Of a DNA stretch of 64,000 nt, positions 38,543-47,572 are shown piece after piece; position 1 is the first letter of the stretch; every line of letters starts with the position of its first letter. Source of the DNA: Paenisporosarcina indica (lineage in GTDB: Bacteria > Bacillota > Bacilli > Bacillales_A > Planococcaceae). The stretch spans positions 186,001-250,000 of the forward strand of contig NZ_MPTA01000001.1 in assembly GCF_001939075.1 (NCBI RefSeq), read 5' to 3'. The position numbers were made by a program, and so were the translations under genes. The notes below the pieces were generated by a model, which worked only from the letters and a program-made list of their open reading frames with translations, searched no databases and was not told the DNA's origin.

Positions 38543-39112
38543 ATGTCAAATAACGCAAAACAGAGAAGAATAATTCTAGATTTAGCTGTTACTTTAGATG
38601 GTTTTATTGAAGGGGAAAATGGAGAAGTTGATTGGTGCATCATGGATCCTGATATGGGGTTCACTAATTTCTTGAATCAAATTGATACTATTTTATATGG
38701 GAGAAAAAGTTACGATTTATGGGGACAATATATTCCGAAAACTGAAGACGCTGATAGCGAAAAAGAAATTTGGGACTTGGTTCATAGTAAAGAGAAATAT
38801 GTGTTTTCCAGAACACAAATAGGGACTGATAATCGAGCAAGATTTATAAATGGAAATATTCTTGAAGAAGTAAATAAATTGAAGAATAAGCCTGGTAAAG
38901 ACATCTGGCTATACGGGGGAGCAAACCTCATTACAACTTTTATAAATTTAGGGCTTGTTGATGAATTTAGATTATCTATTCACCCTGTTATTTTGGGAGA
39001 AGGAAAACCGATGTTTATTGATATAAAACAGAGGTTAAACTTAAAAATGGTTAATAAAAGAACGTTTTCTTCAGGCGTTGTGCAACTAATCTATCATTGG
39101 AATGGTAATTAA
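38543..39112 (+). CDS. Dihydrofolate reductase family protein (RibD C-terminal-like, YyaP type)
   Basis: Reductase of the RibD_C/DHFR superfamily. IILDLAVTLDGFIEGENGEVDW at the N-terminus, ILYGRKSYDLWG, and KPGKDIWLYGGANLITTFINLGLVDEFRLSIHPVILGEGKPMF are the usual motifs for NADPH binding. ATG 38543 follows AGGAGGAAG. 189 residues. Physiological substrate unknown; such genes are common single accessory genes in Bacillales. Confidence 0.87.
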   Translation: MSNNAKQRRIILDLAVTLDGFIEGENGEVDWCIMDPDMGFTNFLNQIDTILYGRKSYDLWGQYIPKTEDADSEKEIWDLVHSKEKYVFSRTQIGTDNRARFINGNILEEVNKLKNKPGKDIWLYGGANLITTFINLGLVDEFRLSIHPVILGEGKPMFIDIKQRLNLKMVNKRTFSSGVVQLIYHWNGN

Positions 39113-39429
39113 TAATATCGTTTATTAAGATGATAAATTATAGTGAATATCATAAGCTAATACTCGATAGTTGCTGTCACTTAATCTACTATTGGATTGA
39201 GTTATTGCAATAAGAATGGGAAACCCTAATATAATGGGTTCCCTTAAATTTATCATTAGTATATAATATTGAGTTAAAATTTATAATATCTTATTCAACT
39301 AACGGGTGCTTTAGTTGACTAAGAAAAGACATAAAACATAGTGGTCCTTTTGTTTATTGGGAATTATTTCCATTTAAATAAAACATACATTCTTAATTGA
39401 GGGGTTAATGAGATAATCTTTTAAAGTCA
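39113..39429. other. Intergenic region with one hairpin
   Basis: AT-rich. GGGAAACCC/GGGTTCCC at 39216-39245 forms a hairpin that may end the reductase transcript. Otherwise nothing recognised. Confidence 0.5.
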
Positions 39430-39627
39430 ATGCTTAATGGGCAATTTATTGATGTCATGTATATGCCTAAGAATGGGGAAGTTACGAAACGAAGATTAAA
39501 GGTCTTAAAGGTTTTCGGTGATTCATTCCAAGCTTATTGTTTCTTGAGAAACAATAGACGCACTTTTTTAATTGATAACATACTTGCATTGATTCCAGTC
39601 GTGCAAAAGGAACGAAATGTGATATGA
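39430..39627 (+). CDS. Small WYL-like protein paired with a YolD relic
   Basis: 65 residues: MLNGQFIDVMYMPKNGEVTKRRLKVLKVFGDSFQAYCFLRNNRRTF..., which has the strand pattern of a WYL/SH3-like barrel. I recall similar short proteins near yolD genes in this bacterial family. No convincing ribosome site precedes ATG 39430. Given the broken YolD gene just downstream, it could be a surviving piece of a decayed unit. Confidence 0.5.
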   Translation: MLNGQFIDVMYMPKNGEVTKRRLKVLKVFGDSFQAYCFLRNNRRTFLIDNILALIPVVQKERNVI

Positions 39628-39683
39628 GCCAGGAAGAATTTCAATAGGAGTTCATGGGAATTTACAATGCAGCATAGTATACT

Positions 39684-39998
39684 GATCGCGGAAATAAAAA
39701 ATGGACAGCAATGATGTTGCCGGAGCATTTAAAAGTGCTGCGTCAAGACGAAGAGAACTATGAAAAAGTGAAAAGACCATAATTAGACGAATATGACCTA
39801 CAGATCATGCAAGAAGAGGTTCAACGTGCCTTAACTGGCAAACTTGAGACGCGTATTACTTCGTGAGCAGAAGACAGATACACATTTCATCGTGGCATTG
39901 TGCAAGAAATCAGTACACAATATTTAAGTTATGAAGATTCTTTTGGTGAACATCGAATTGCAATACCAGACATTGTAGCACTAATGATAATGGAATAA
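39684..39998 (+). pseudogene. YolD-like protein, two in-frame stops
   Basis: Read from 39684 in one frame, the translation DRGNKKWTAMMLPEHLKVL ... is the YolD signature (RG-x-x-KWTAMMLPEH). It runs 104 codons to TAA 39996 but is interrupted by TAA at 39780-39782 and TGA at 39864-39866, and no start codon remains at the 5' end. YolD proteins usually accompany a Y-family DNA polymerase (UvrX), which is absent here. Confidence 0.82.
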
Positions 39999-40495
39999 GT
40001 TTTATATATTAACCACCCTAAATAGTGGTTTTTTTTGCACAAAAAAAGAGAAGGCGCTAGTCCTCTCAGTCAACCAAATAACGATAATCCACCTGCCATA
40101 CGATTAAACTTTAGATGATTATTACACGAAATTTCATATGATTGAAAACGTGGTCGTTAGAATGAATTTTTATTCTTCTGATATATGGAAACAAGTTTAT
40201 TTTGAATGAGCCAAAAGACATTCTTGCATTAGTGGGCATTACTCCACGGGACAGTTTAAATGTGGTAGCAAAAAATGACGGTACTGAAAAATATTCCTCT
40301 GTTAGTGATCAAGTCGGTGAGGTATGGGCAACTTTAGACAATAACACCGTGGACATTCTCAAGGTGACGTATAATTTTAATTATTTCAATTAATTAAAAA
40401 TAGTTCTACCACGGTGACTTGTGGAAGGGCTTTTTGTTTTTGGTCACTCAAAATAAAAAGGGTCACTTTTCGGTCACTTTGACCCAAAGTCAATG
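39999..40495. other. Gene-free stretch with GGTCACT repeats next to a tRNA gene
   Basis: About 500 bp without a credible gene; a 63-codon frame at 40202 lacks a ribosome site. Between 40442 and 40480 GGTCACT occurs three times, the last followed by its partial complement (GGTCACTTTGACC). It borders the 3' end of the tRNA-Val gene. Confidence 0.45.
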
Positions 40496-40528
40496 AAAAA
40501 CACCACCTCAAAAGAGATGGTGTTTTAT
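40496..40528. terminator. Hairpin terminator between the relic region and tRNA-Val
   Basis: AAAACACCACCTC / GAGATGGTGTTTT, loop AAAA. It could serve the minus-strand tRNA transcript. Confidence 0.8.
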
Positions 40529-40563
40529 CTTTAAACCCTTAATACTAATGGGTTATTAGAGTA

Positions 40564-40636
40564 TGATCCCGACTGGGCTCGAACCAGCGACCTCCACCCT
40601 GTCAAGGTGGCGCTCTCCCAGCTGAGCTACAAGATC
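40564..40636 (-). tRNA. tRNA-Val (anticodon GAC)
   Basis: Cloverleaf reads on the minus strand from 40636: acceptor GATCTTG pairing with CGGGATC, D-arm TAGCTCAGCTGGGAGAGC, anticodon arm CCACC-TTGACAG-GGTGG giving anticodon GAC, T-arm with GGTTCGAGCC, discriminator A. Total 73 nt; CCA is not encoded. GAC reads valine codons GUC and GUU. The 3' end faces the decayed region at 37.7-40.5 kb. Confidence 0.95.
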
Positions 40637-40711
40637 GTTATTACTAGGACAAATTCTATTATAGCCTCTATAGAATAATAGTCAATGCCCTAATAAAGAA
40701 ATTCGCCTGGA

Positions 40712-41236
40712 TTATTGTAAAAAGTAGGTCCAGTCGGTTTGAGCACGATTGTTCACGATTGTCCAACATTCAAGAGCCACAGCTTTCCCTGCAAGTGGTT
40801 CAAACGCTAAACTAGCTCTTTGGAATAAAGGACCCCAAACTGTAAGCGGGACATGATTGATCAGCGTCACATGAGGTACCCACTGACCAGGTAGATAAGG
40901 AGAGATTTCAGGTGTATGTAAATTTGAAATCATCGAATACAGGTCACGGTGGAAAGTTTCAACTTCTTTTGTGACAACTGGAGCGGCAAAGAATGTTCCA
41001 TGTTGTTTAAAAAAGCCTAATGATGATAATGAAATATCAATTTGTTTTTGAGTCTTACACCATTGCTGTACGCGTTGGCTTAGTTCCACTGGATTCGCTT
41101 GATCAAATGAAAATAGGCTGATATGAGGAGGGAGAGGTGTTTCTTTCCCTCTATTTGAAGCATTATATAAATCTTTACTATCCTGTTCTAACTTCGTCGA
41201 CAGTTTGTAATCCAATCGTAATACTAATAATTGCAT
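40712..41236 (-). CDS. 2H phosphoesterase superfamily protein
   Basis: A 174-residue 2'-5' RNA ligase-like protein. The two catalytic motifs are HIS (PLPPHISLFSF, near residue 38) and HVT (WVPHVTLINH, near 122). It differs from yjcG in this window and shares only the motifs. The gene lies 75 bp from the tRNA-Val. RNA or cyclic-phosphate processing is possible; substrate unknown. ATG 41236 follows AAAGGAGC on the minus strand. Confidence 0.85.
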   Translation of the reverse strand: MQLLVLRLDYKLSTKLEQDSKDLYNASNRGKETPLPPHISLFSFDQANPVELSQRVQQWCKTQKQIDISLSSLGFFKQHGTFFAAPVVTKEVETFHRDLYSMISNLHTPEISPYLPGQWVPHVTLINHVPLTVWGPLFQRASLAFEPLAGKAVALECWTIVNNRAQTDWTYFLQ

Positions 41237-41391
41237 GATCGATAGCTCCTTTACAAAAAAAATTTATGCGGATATCAGTTTTTCAATTATACTTTATAGA
41301 ATAAACTGATTCTTTTTCATGGTGAATAAGGACTACTATATCGTATCATAATCTGCTAATCTAATATATCTGAATAGAAAGGAAATATACT

Positions 41392-42237
41392 ATGATAGTA
41401 AATTTGCAATTACCTTTTCCATATGATTTCGAACGTGTACTAGAACGGCTTTCAATGGACCCAATAATTTCTTTGAATAAAGAGCAACGTTTTGTTTTAG
41501 TTCAAACGAATGAAAAGAAAATCTGTAAAATCCAAGCTACTGGGACAACAGACAACCCATCATTTCAGATTGAAGGAACTTTTAGCGAATCACAATTACA
41601 ATCTATAAAAGAAATATTTCATTTTGATCGTTCCTTACAACCCATTCACGACCATTTTGCAAACACTAATTTAGCCAAGCTCTTTGAAGAGCATCGTGGG
41701 ACACCGATCATTCGGGAATTTTCTTTGTATGCAACGCTAGTAAAGAGCATTATTCATCAACAATTAAACCTATCCTTTGCCCATACACTGACCACACGTT
41801 TTGTCCAAACGTTTGGTGAAGAAGTAGAAGGCGTTTGGTTTTATCCACAGCCTGAAATAATCGCTCAATTAACAGTTGAAACGCTGCGTGAACTTCAATT
41901 TAGCACGAGGAAAGCAGAATATGTGATTGGCATTTCGCAGGCCATTGCCAGTGGGGAACTTAATCTTGAGGAGTTAGCACATCAAGAGGATGAACGGATT
42001 ATGCAAACACTTGTGAAGTATCGTGGAATTGGCCCATGGACAGCTGGTAGCTTTTTGTTGTTCGGTTTAGGCAGACCAAATCTATTCCCACTGGCAGATA
42101 TCGGTTTGCAAAATGCTTTGAAAAAGCAGTGGAATCTTGTGGAAAAGCCAAAAGCTGATGAAATTTCGGCACACTTTCCAAAGTGGTCACCTTATTTAAG
42201 CTACGCTTCCCTCTATTTATGGAGAAGCATTGAATAA
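41392..42237 (+). CDS. DNA-3-methyladenine glycosylase (AlkA-like)
   Basis: Base-excision repair enzyme that removes alkylated purines. After an AlkA-type N-terminal domain, the HhH-GPD core shows SIIHQQLNLSFAHTLTTRFV, RKAEYVIGIS and the hairpin KYRGIGPWTAGSFLLFGLGRPNLFPLADIGL, with the catalytic Asp at LADIG (about residue 239). 281 residues. ATG 41392 follows GAAAGGAAA. Resembles B. subtilis YfjP. Confidence 0.92.
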   Translation: MIVNLQLPFPYDFERVLERLSMDPIISLNKEQRFVLVQTNEKKICKIQATGTTDNPSFQIEGTFSESQLQSIKEIFHFDRSLQPIHDHFANTNLAKLFEEHRGTPIIREFSLYATLVKSIIHQQLNLSFAHTLTTRFVQTFGEEVEGVWFYPQPEIIAQLTVETLRELQFSTRKAEYVIGISQAIASGELNLEELAHQEDERIMQTLVKYRGIGPWTAGSFLLFGLGRPNLFPLADIGLQNALKKQWNLVEKPKADEISAHFPKWSPYLSYASLYLWRSIE

Positions 42238-42403
42238 CTCAGTCTAAATTAGTATGTAAAAGGTACTGACCTTCATGTTAAAATATTTAAAGTTAGAGTT
42301 GTTCAAAAAGTCAGGCAAATGTTTGTTGGGGTCGCAGGGAGGATGCTGAAAGTGCACCTTTTTGAATACTACTAAAAGTTATACATCTTAGGGAGAAAAC
42401 ATC

Positions 42404-43681
42404 ATGAGAATAAAAGATTGGGATCGAAGTTTGAAAGCAAGGTTAATTGGAGAAGCATTTATGAACATTACGTTTTGGATGTTTTTTCCGTTCCTTGCCA
42501 TTTATTTTGCTGAAGAATTTGGCAAAACTACAGCGGGTTTATTACTGATTCTATCACAAGTTTTTTCAGTAGCTGCTAATTTAGTCGGTGGATATTGTGC
42601 AGATCAGTTTGGTAGACGAACGATGATGGTATTATCCTCTTTTGGGCAAGGAGGAGCATTCTTCTTATTTGCCTTGGCTAACTCACCACTCCTGGATTCA
42701 CCTGGTTTAGGGTTTATTGCCTTTACAATTGCAAGTGTTTTCGGTTCGCTGTATTGGCCTGCAAGTCAAGCGATGGTCGCTGATGTTGTTCCAGAAGAAC
42801 ATCGAAGTGACGTTTTTGCAGTGTTTTATACTTCGGTAAATATTGCAGTAGTTGTTGGTCCAATTTTAGGAGGCATTTTCTTTTTCAGTTATCGATTTGG
42901 ATTGATGGTAGCTTCAGGTCTTGTTTGCATATTGCTTGCATGGATTTTAATCAAATTCACAAAAGAGACTTTGCCGATTAATCCAGAGCAATTAGCAAAT
43001 GATGTGCCGAAAGGATTTATGTATGCGATTCAAACACAGGTAAAGGATTATGGAGTCATTTTGAAAGATAAACTCTTTTTACTGTTCATTATTGCAGGAA
43101 TTTTAAGTGCTCAAACATTTATGCAATTGGATTTGTTACTACCTGTTTATGTGAAAGAAGTGATTGGTAATCAATCACTTGGTACATGGTTTGGCAATGA
43201 AGTTAAGTTAACAGGAGAACTAGCATTTAGTCTATTAATATCAGAAAACGGTTTGCTAGTGGCGATACTGACAGTTGCCGTTACTCGATTTGTTTCTTCT
43301 TTCAGTGAAAAGAATGTGTTTTTTGTGTCCTCCATTTTATATACGATTGCGATGGTCATTTTTTCTATATTCGATTTGTTCTGGATCTTTGTATTAGCCA
43401 TGGCAATCTTCACGTTTGGGGAGTTGATGATCGTTGGGTTACAGCAGAGCTTTATTTCTAAGTTAGCCCCAGAAAATATGCGAGGGCAGTATTTTGCAGC
43501 AGCTAGTCTTCGATATACGATTGGACGTATGATCGCTCCGCTTTCCATTCCGATGACGGTGTGGTTTGGATTCTTTTGGACTTTTACAATTATCGCGATT
43601 TTGTCTGTTATCAGTGCGTTTGTTTATTACCTCATGTTTTATTTATTTGAACAAAAAAAGACCGCCTCTCCTAGTAGTTAA
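42404..43681 (+). CDS. MFS transporter (drug efflux type)
   Basis: Major facilitator permease with about 12 membrane helices over 425 residues. Motif A is visible as GGYCADQFGRRTMMV between helices 2 and 3. A long loop between helices 6 and 7 and an unusual extracellular-like segment (YVKEVIGNQSLGTWFGNEVKLTGELAFSLL) are present, as in YttB/MdtG-like transporters. ATG 42404 has AGGGAGA upstream. Substrate unknown. Confidence 0.88.
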   Translation: MRIKDWDRSLKARLIGEAFMNITFWMFFPFLAIYFAEEFGKTTAGLLLILSQVFSVAANLVGGYCADQFGRRTMMVLSSFGQGGAFFLFALANSPLLDSPGLGFIAFTIASVFGSLYWPASQAMVADVVPEEHRSDVFAVFYTSVNIAVVVGPILGGIFFFSYRFGLMVASGLVCILLAWILIKFTKETLPINPEQLANDVPKGFMYAIQTQVKDYGVILKDKLFLLFIIAGILSAQTFMQLDLLLPVYVKEVIGNQSLGTWFGNEVKLTGELAFSLLISENGLLVAILTVAVTRFVSSFSEKNVFFVSSILYTIAMVIFSIFDLFWIFVLAMAIFTFGELMIVGLQQSFISKLAPENMRGQYFAAASLRYTIGRMIAPLSIPMTVWFGFFWTFTIIAILSVISAFVYYLMFYLFEQKKTASPSS

Positions 43682-43697
43682 AGGGGAAGCGGTTTTA
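43657..43697 (+). terminator. Terminator overlapping the end of the MFS gene
   Basis: ACCGC-TCTCC / GGGGA-GCGGT stem followed by TTTT; the 5' arm lies in the last codons. Confidence 0.75.
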
Positions 43698-43729
43698 TGT
43701 AATAACTTTCATTATCTGTATGTTCAAAT

Positions 43730-43873
43730 TTAGTGTTCCTGGGTATCGTTTTCTTCAGTATCATTAAAATAAATAAAGGACTCTTCCTCAAGTTCACTTA
43801 ATCGTTCTTTATTAATTCCTAAGCTTAAATTTCCTGAAAAAATAGGTTCCCACCAATTTTCTGTTTTAATCAT
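43730..43873 (-). CDS. 47-residue acidic hypothetical protein
   Basis: MIKTENWWEPIFSGNLSLG... then a helical, Glu/Asp-rich C-terminal half ending DTQEH. AAAGGAGG lies 8 nt before ATG 43873 on the minus strand, which supports translation. The C-terminal half is strongly acidic. Absent from usual gene lists because of its size. Not recognised; the genes on both sides run on the other strand. Confidence 0.62.
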   Translation of the reverse strand: MIKTENWWEPIFSGNLSLGINKERLSELEEESFIYFNDTEENDTQEH

Positions 43874-44021
43874 GTCCATTTCCTCCTTTTATACCGTTCT
43901 AATGAGTTGATTGTTCTTTACCCTAAAAAGTTACGATGCAAAACGACTTTATATGATAAATACATCAAAAGACCTGAAAACCGACGACCCAAAAGTCTTA
44001 TTACCTAGAGGAGTGTTTTTT

Positions 44022-44960
44022 ATGAAAAAGACAACATTTGCAATTATTGGAACTGGCATAGTTGGTGAACGTATCATTAACCAACTTTTAGTAAATCCTA
44101 ATTGTGAAATCGTAAGTACCTTCGATGAAAATAATCAACGATTAGTAGAAGTACAGAAAAAATATAATTTGCCAATCGCTACATCTTTAGTAGAATTATT
44201 CGATACAAAACCTGATTGGGTGTATATTGGAACCCCTCCTAATAGTCATGCCCAACTAGCAAAACTCGCTGCCAACCACGGATGTCATGTCCTTTCTGAA
44301 AAGCCATTGGCACATAATGTAGAGAGTGGTGTGGAAATGGTTGAGTGCACGAAAGAGTCAAACGTACTTACAGCGATGCATTTTCCACTTATGTATAGCC
44401 CAGCTATTCAAACATTAATGAAAGAAGTAGCGGACGAAACATTAGGGAATATTCTTCGTGTTGAACTTCATACATATTTCCCGCATTGGCCAAGGAAATG
44501 GCAACAAAATCCATGGATTGGTTCTCGTTCACAAGGTGGGTTTATAAGAGAAGTATTTCCACATTACTTTCAAATCATGTATCGACTTTTCGGGAATTTT
44601 TCTTTTTCGGCTCATCAAACGGTCTTTCCGCAAGATCAAACTTTATGTGAAAATGGTACTACAGCACTTGGTAATACAGACTCGGGCATCCCGATACTCA
44701 TTAATGGATTAGCTGGTATAGGACAAGAAGAGTTATTATTATTTAAAATTTTTGGCAGTAAAAAAGTACTTACCATAAAAAATTGGTCGGAACTTTGGAT
44801 GAGTGAAATTGATCAACCTGAACAAAAAATACAATTGCCTAACACAACGAGCACCTTATGGGATGCTTGTCATCAAGCGAAAAACGGCAATGAATCAACA
44901 CTTGTGACATTTGAAGAAGGGTTAATTGTTCAACAATGGATTGATGACTTGTTATCGTAA
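44022..44960 (+). CDS. Gfo/Idh/MocA family oxidoreductase
   Basis: NAD(P)-dependent sugar- or inositol-type dehydrogenase. Rossmann motif FAIIGTGIVGERI at the N-terminus, then DWVYIGTPPNSHAQLAKLAANHGCHVLSEKPLAHN, where EKP is the catalytic Lys motif, and a C-terminal domain with GGFIREVFPHYFQIM. ATG 44022 follows GAGGAGTG. 312 residues. It precedes cotJABC on the same strand; a 54-bp gap leaves room for a cotJ promoter. Confidence 0.9.
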   Translation: MKKTTFAIIGTGIVGERIINQLLVNPNCEIVSTFDENNQRLVEVQKKYNLPIATSLVELFDTKPDWVYIGTPPNSHAQLAKLAANHGCHVLSEKPLAHNVESGVEMVECTKESNVLTAMHFPLMYSPAIQTLMKEVADETLGNILRVELHTYFPHWPRKWQQNPWIGSRSQGGFIREVFPHYFQIMYRLFGNFSFSAHQTVFPQDQTLCENGTTALGNTDSGIPILINGLAGIGQEELLLFKIFGSKKVLTIKNWSELWMSEIDQPEQKIQLPNTTSTLWDACHQAKNGNESTLVTFEEGLIVQQWIDDLLS

Positions 44961-45014
44961 TTGCCTAACACATCTCTCATTGCCCAGCATAAGTTATTCA
45001 TGAGGAGTGTGAGA

Positions 45015-45209
45015 ATGAATACATCTTGGTATCGAGGTGTGTATGTCCCTTATGGTGGACATCCCAAATTTTTTGTATTGCCACCACCAATCTGGTGGCT
45101 GTTTCAACCTGTAAATTGTGCTGAGTATTCACCTTCTGATGCATTTTTCCACGGATCTGTGTGGCCGATGTTAGTTGATGGATTTTCCAAAGAAGAAGGT
45201 ATTTCATGA
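45015..45209 (+). CDS. cotJA: Spore coat-associated protein CotJA
   Basis: 64 residues, Pro/Trp/Phe-rich (GGHPKFFVLPPPIWWLFQP), the pattern of CotJA. ATG 45015 follows GAGGAGTG; an earlier ATG at 45000 would overlap it. First gene of the cotJ operon, made in the mother cell under sigma-E in B. subtilis. It overlaps cotJB by 4 nt. Confidence 0.9.
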   Translation: MNTSWYRGVYVPYGGHPKFFVLPPPIWWLFQPVNCAEYSPSDAFFHGSVWPMLVDGFSKEEGIS

Positions 45210-45448
45210 GCGAAGAACAGCGAAAATTGATGCATGAACTGCAAATTGCTGATTTTAATGTAATCGAGTGGGATTTATACATGCATACCCATCCAGATGA
45301 CCTTGAAGGATGTCAAAAGCTATACGAAAAAACGACATATGCCAAAAAAATTCGAAAACATTATGAAGCCTTATATGGACCACTAACCAATCTAACACCC
45401 CGCCCTTGTGATCAGGCATCTTGCACACCTTGGCCATGGCAAGTATAG
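45206..45448 (+). CDS. cotJB: Spore coat protein CotJB
   Basis: 80 residues: LMHELQIADFNVIEWDLYMHTHPDD and YYGPLTNLTP-type C-terminus with CDQASCTPWPW, as in CotJB. The ATGA overlap with cotJA supports translational coupling. Confidence 0.93.
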   Translation: MSEEQRKLMHELQIADFNVIEWDLYMHTHPDDLEGCQKLYEKTTYAKKIRKHYEALYGPLTNLTPRPCDQASCTPWPWQV

Positions 45449-45466
45449 AGGGAGGTAACGAGTTTA

Positions 45467-46036
45467 TTGTGGATCTATGATAAGAAACTTCAGTATCCAG
45501 TAGTGGTAAGGGACACCAATCCCAGATTGGCGAAATATTTGATGGAGCAATATGGGGGTGCAGACGGCGAATTAGCAGCTGCCCTACGATATCAAAACCA
45601 ACGCTATACGATTCCAGATAAAATCATTGGTTTACTAACAGATATTTCTACTGAGGAATTCGCTCATTTAGAAATGATTGCTACCATGATTTACAAACTG
45701 ACGAAAGATGCCACTCCAGAACAGATGAAAGAAGCGGGACTCGGCGAGCATTTTGTATCTCATGGTCATGCATTATTTTATAATAATGCAGCAGGTGTTC
45801 CATTTACCGCAGCCTATATTCAAGCAAAAGGCGATCCAATCGCAGATTTATATGAAGATATTGCAGCGGAAGAAAAAGCTAGAGCAACGTATCAATGGTT
45901 AATCGATATTTCAGATGATCCTTATATAAATGATTCTTTACGATTCTTGCGTGAACGTGAAAATGTGCATTCTATGCGTTTTAGAGAAGCAGTTGAAATG
46001 TTAAAAGAAGATCAAGTGAAAAAAACAATTTTCTAG
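45467..46036 (+). CDS. cotJC: Spore coat protein CotJC, manganese-catalase-like
   Basis: Ferritin-like/manganese catalase family protein of the spore coat. Metal-binding pattern: E in GELAAALRYQNQ, EEFAHLEMIATMI, and EEKARATYQWL, REREN-VHSMRF with Glu and His ligands. TTG 45467 with GGGAGG 12 nt upstream. 189 residues, normal length. Mature activity in this organism is not shown by sequence alone. Confidence 0.93.
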   Translation: MWIYDKKLQYPVVVRDTNPRLAKYLMEQYGGADGELAAALRYQNQRYTIPDKIIGLLTDISTEEFAHLEMIATMIYKLTKDATPEQMKEAGLGEHFVSHGHALFYNNAAGVPFTAAYIQAKGDPIADLYEDIAAEEKARATYQWLIDISDDPYINDSLRFLRERENVHSMRFREAVEMLKEDQVKKTIF

Positions 46037-46062
46037 ACACCTGTTTTACAGGTGTCTTTTTT
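46036..46062 (+). terminator. Terminator of cotJABC
   Basis: GACACCTGT / ACAGGTGTC hairpin with T6 at the cotJC stop. Confidence 0.88.
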
Positions 46063-46125
46063 GCGTGCTTTGGGATAACCCGCTAAAATAAGTAAAATAG
46101 AGTGATAGATGATGGGAGTGAAAAC

Positions 46126-47514
46126 ATGAATTTCTCAGCACAAGACGTCGAACATATGATCACGCAACAACATGACTTTTTTTACACAGGTGCAACCCGG
46201 TCTGCAGAATTTCGAAAACAACAATTGCGTAATTTAAAACAAGCCATTCAACATCATGAACGAGAAATCCTTCAGGCTCTTTATGATGACTTGCATAAAA
46301 GTGAATTTGAAGCCTATGCAACAGAGATAGGGTTTGTATTAGACAGTATTGGCTTCATGATTAAAAACTTAGATGAATGGATGAAGCCAGAACCGGTTAA
46401 AACATCTCTTCATTTAATGCCTGCCAAGAGTTTTATTGTACGGGAACCCTATGGATCGGCACTGATTGTTGGGCCTTTTAACTATCCATTTCAACTCGTC
46501 ATGGAACCATTAATCGGAGCAATTATTGGTGGCAATTGTGCCATCGTGAAGCCTTCGGAATCAGCTGTCCATACTGCAGCCATTATTCGCAAAATAATTG
46601 AATCAACATTTACCCCGAATTATGTGCGTGTAGTGGAAGGGGAACGTGAAGAAACTTCCATACTCATTCATGCACCATTTGATACCATTTTCTTTACGGG
46701 AAGTGTTGCCGTCGGGAAAGTGGTCATGAAGGCAGCCGCTGAACGATTAACACCCGTTACATTAGAGCTTGGGGGCAAAAGTCCTGCGATTATTGATCAC
46801 ACAGCTAACTTAGCTGTTGCTGCGAAACGCATTGCTTGGGGGAAATTTGTCAATGCAGGTCAGACTTGTGTTGCACCGGATTATTTACTTGTCCAGCAAA
46901 CCGTGAAAGACGAGTTCATCCATTTACTCATGCAAGCCATCCAAGATTTTTACGGAGAAGATGTTCAGGCAAGTCCGGATTATGGACGCATCATCAATGC
47001 AAAACAATTTGATCGCCTACGACAGTTAATCAAGCAAGAAGGTCAACATATAATAGCGGGGGGTAATCTGGACGCAGATGATCTTTATATTGAGCCGACA
47101 ATAATAGACGGAGTTTCTTGGAATAGCCCTTCCATGGAAGATGAAATCTTTGGTCCATTATTACCTGTCATATCGTATGATCGTCTAGAGACCGCGATTA
47201 GCCAAGTGCGAAAATTGCCAAAACCATTATCCGCATACTTATTTAGTGAAAACGATAAAGCGATTGAATACTTTTTAGAACAATTGCCTTTTGGCGGAGG
47301 TTGCATAAACGATACCATTTCACATGTAGGTAGTTCACATATGCCATTTGGGGGAGTGGGATCTTCCGGAATGAATGCATATCATGGAAAATATAGTTTT
47401 GAAGCCTTCACCCACGCTAAATCAATTTTAAAGAAAAGTACCAAGTTTTCCGTGAATGTCGCATTTCCACCATATAAAAATAAAGTGAAGCTTGTGAAGT
47501 CGTTTCTCCGATAA
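46126..47514 (+). CDS. Aldehyde dehydrogenase (class 3-like, YwdH type)
   Basis: NAD(P)-dependent aldehyde oxidation. Glu 214 (VTLELGGKSPAII) and Cys 248 (NAGQTCVAPDYL) are the catalytic pair; PFNYPFQL is the cofactor site. The C-terminus SHMPFGGVGSSGMNAYHG is characteristic. ATG 46126 follows GGGAGTG; the upstream in-frame start is unlikely. 462 residues, short class without the N-terminal extension, as in fatty aldehyde dehydrogenases. The C-terminus has a basic hydrophobic tail (VKLVKSFLR). Confidence 0.93.
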   Translation: MNFSAQDVEHMITQQHDFFYTGATRSAEFRKQQLRNLKQAIQHHEREILQALYDDLHKSEFEAYATEIGFVLDSIGFMIKNLDEWMKPEPVKTSLHLMPAKSFIVREPYGSALIVGPFNYPFQLVMEPLIGAIIGGNCAIVKPSESAVHTAAIIRKIIESTFTPNYVRVVEGEREETSILIHAPFDTIFFTGSVAVGKVVMKAAAERLTPVTLELGGKSPAIIDHTANLAVAAKRIAWGKFVNAGQTCVAPDYLLVQQTVKDEFIHLLMQAIQDFYGEDVQASPDYGRIINAKQFDRLRQLIKQEGQHIIAGGNLDADDLYIEPTIIDGVSWNSPSMEDEIFGPLLPVISYDRLETAISQVRKLPKPLSAYLFSENDKAIEYFLEQLPFGGGCINDTISHVGSSHMPFGGVGSSGMNAYHGKYSFEAFTHAKSILKKSTKFSVNVAFPPYKNKVKLVKSFLR

Positions 47515-47572
47515 GTAGAGCAATTTTAAGAATTGGATAATTAAAATAAAGAAAGCAATAGGAGAACACACG

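Noticed and set aside
40202-40393. 63-codon frame beginning NEPKDILALVGITPRDSL
   Set aside because: No ribosome site, unknown sequence and surrounded by decayed genes; kept only as part of the relic region.
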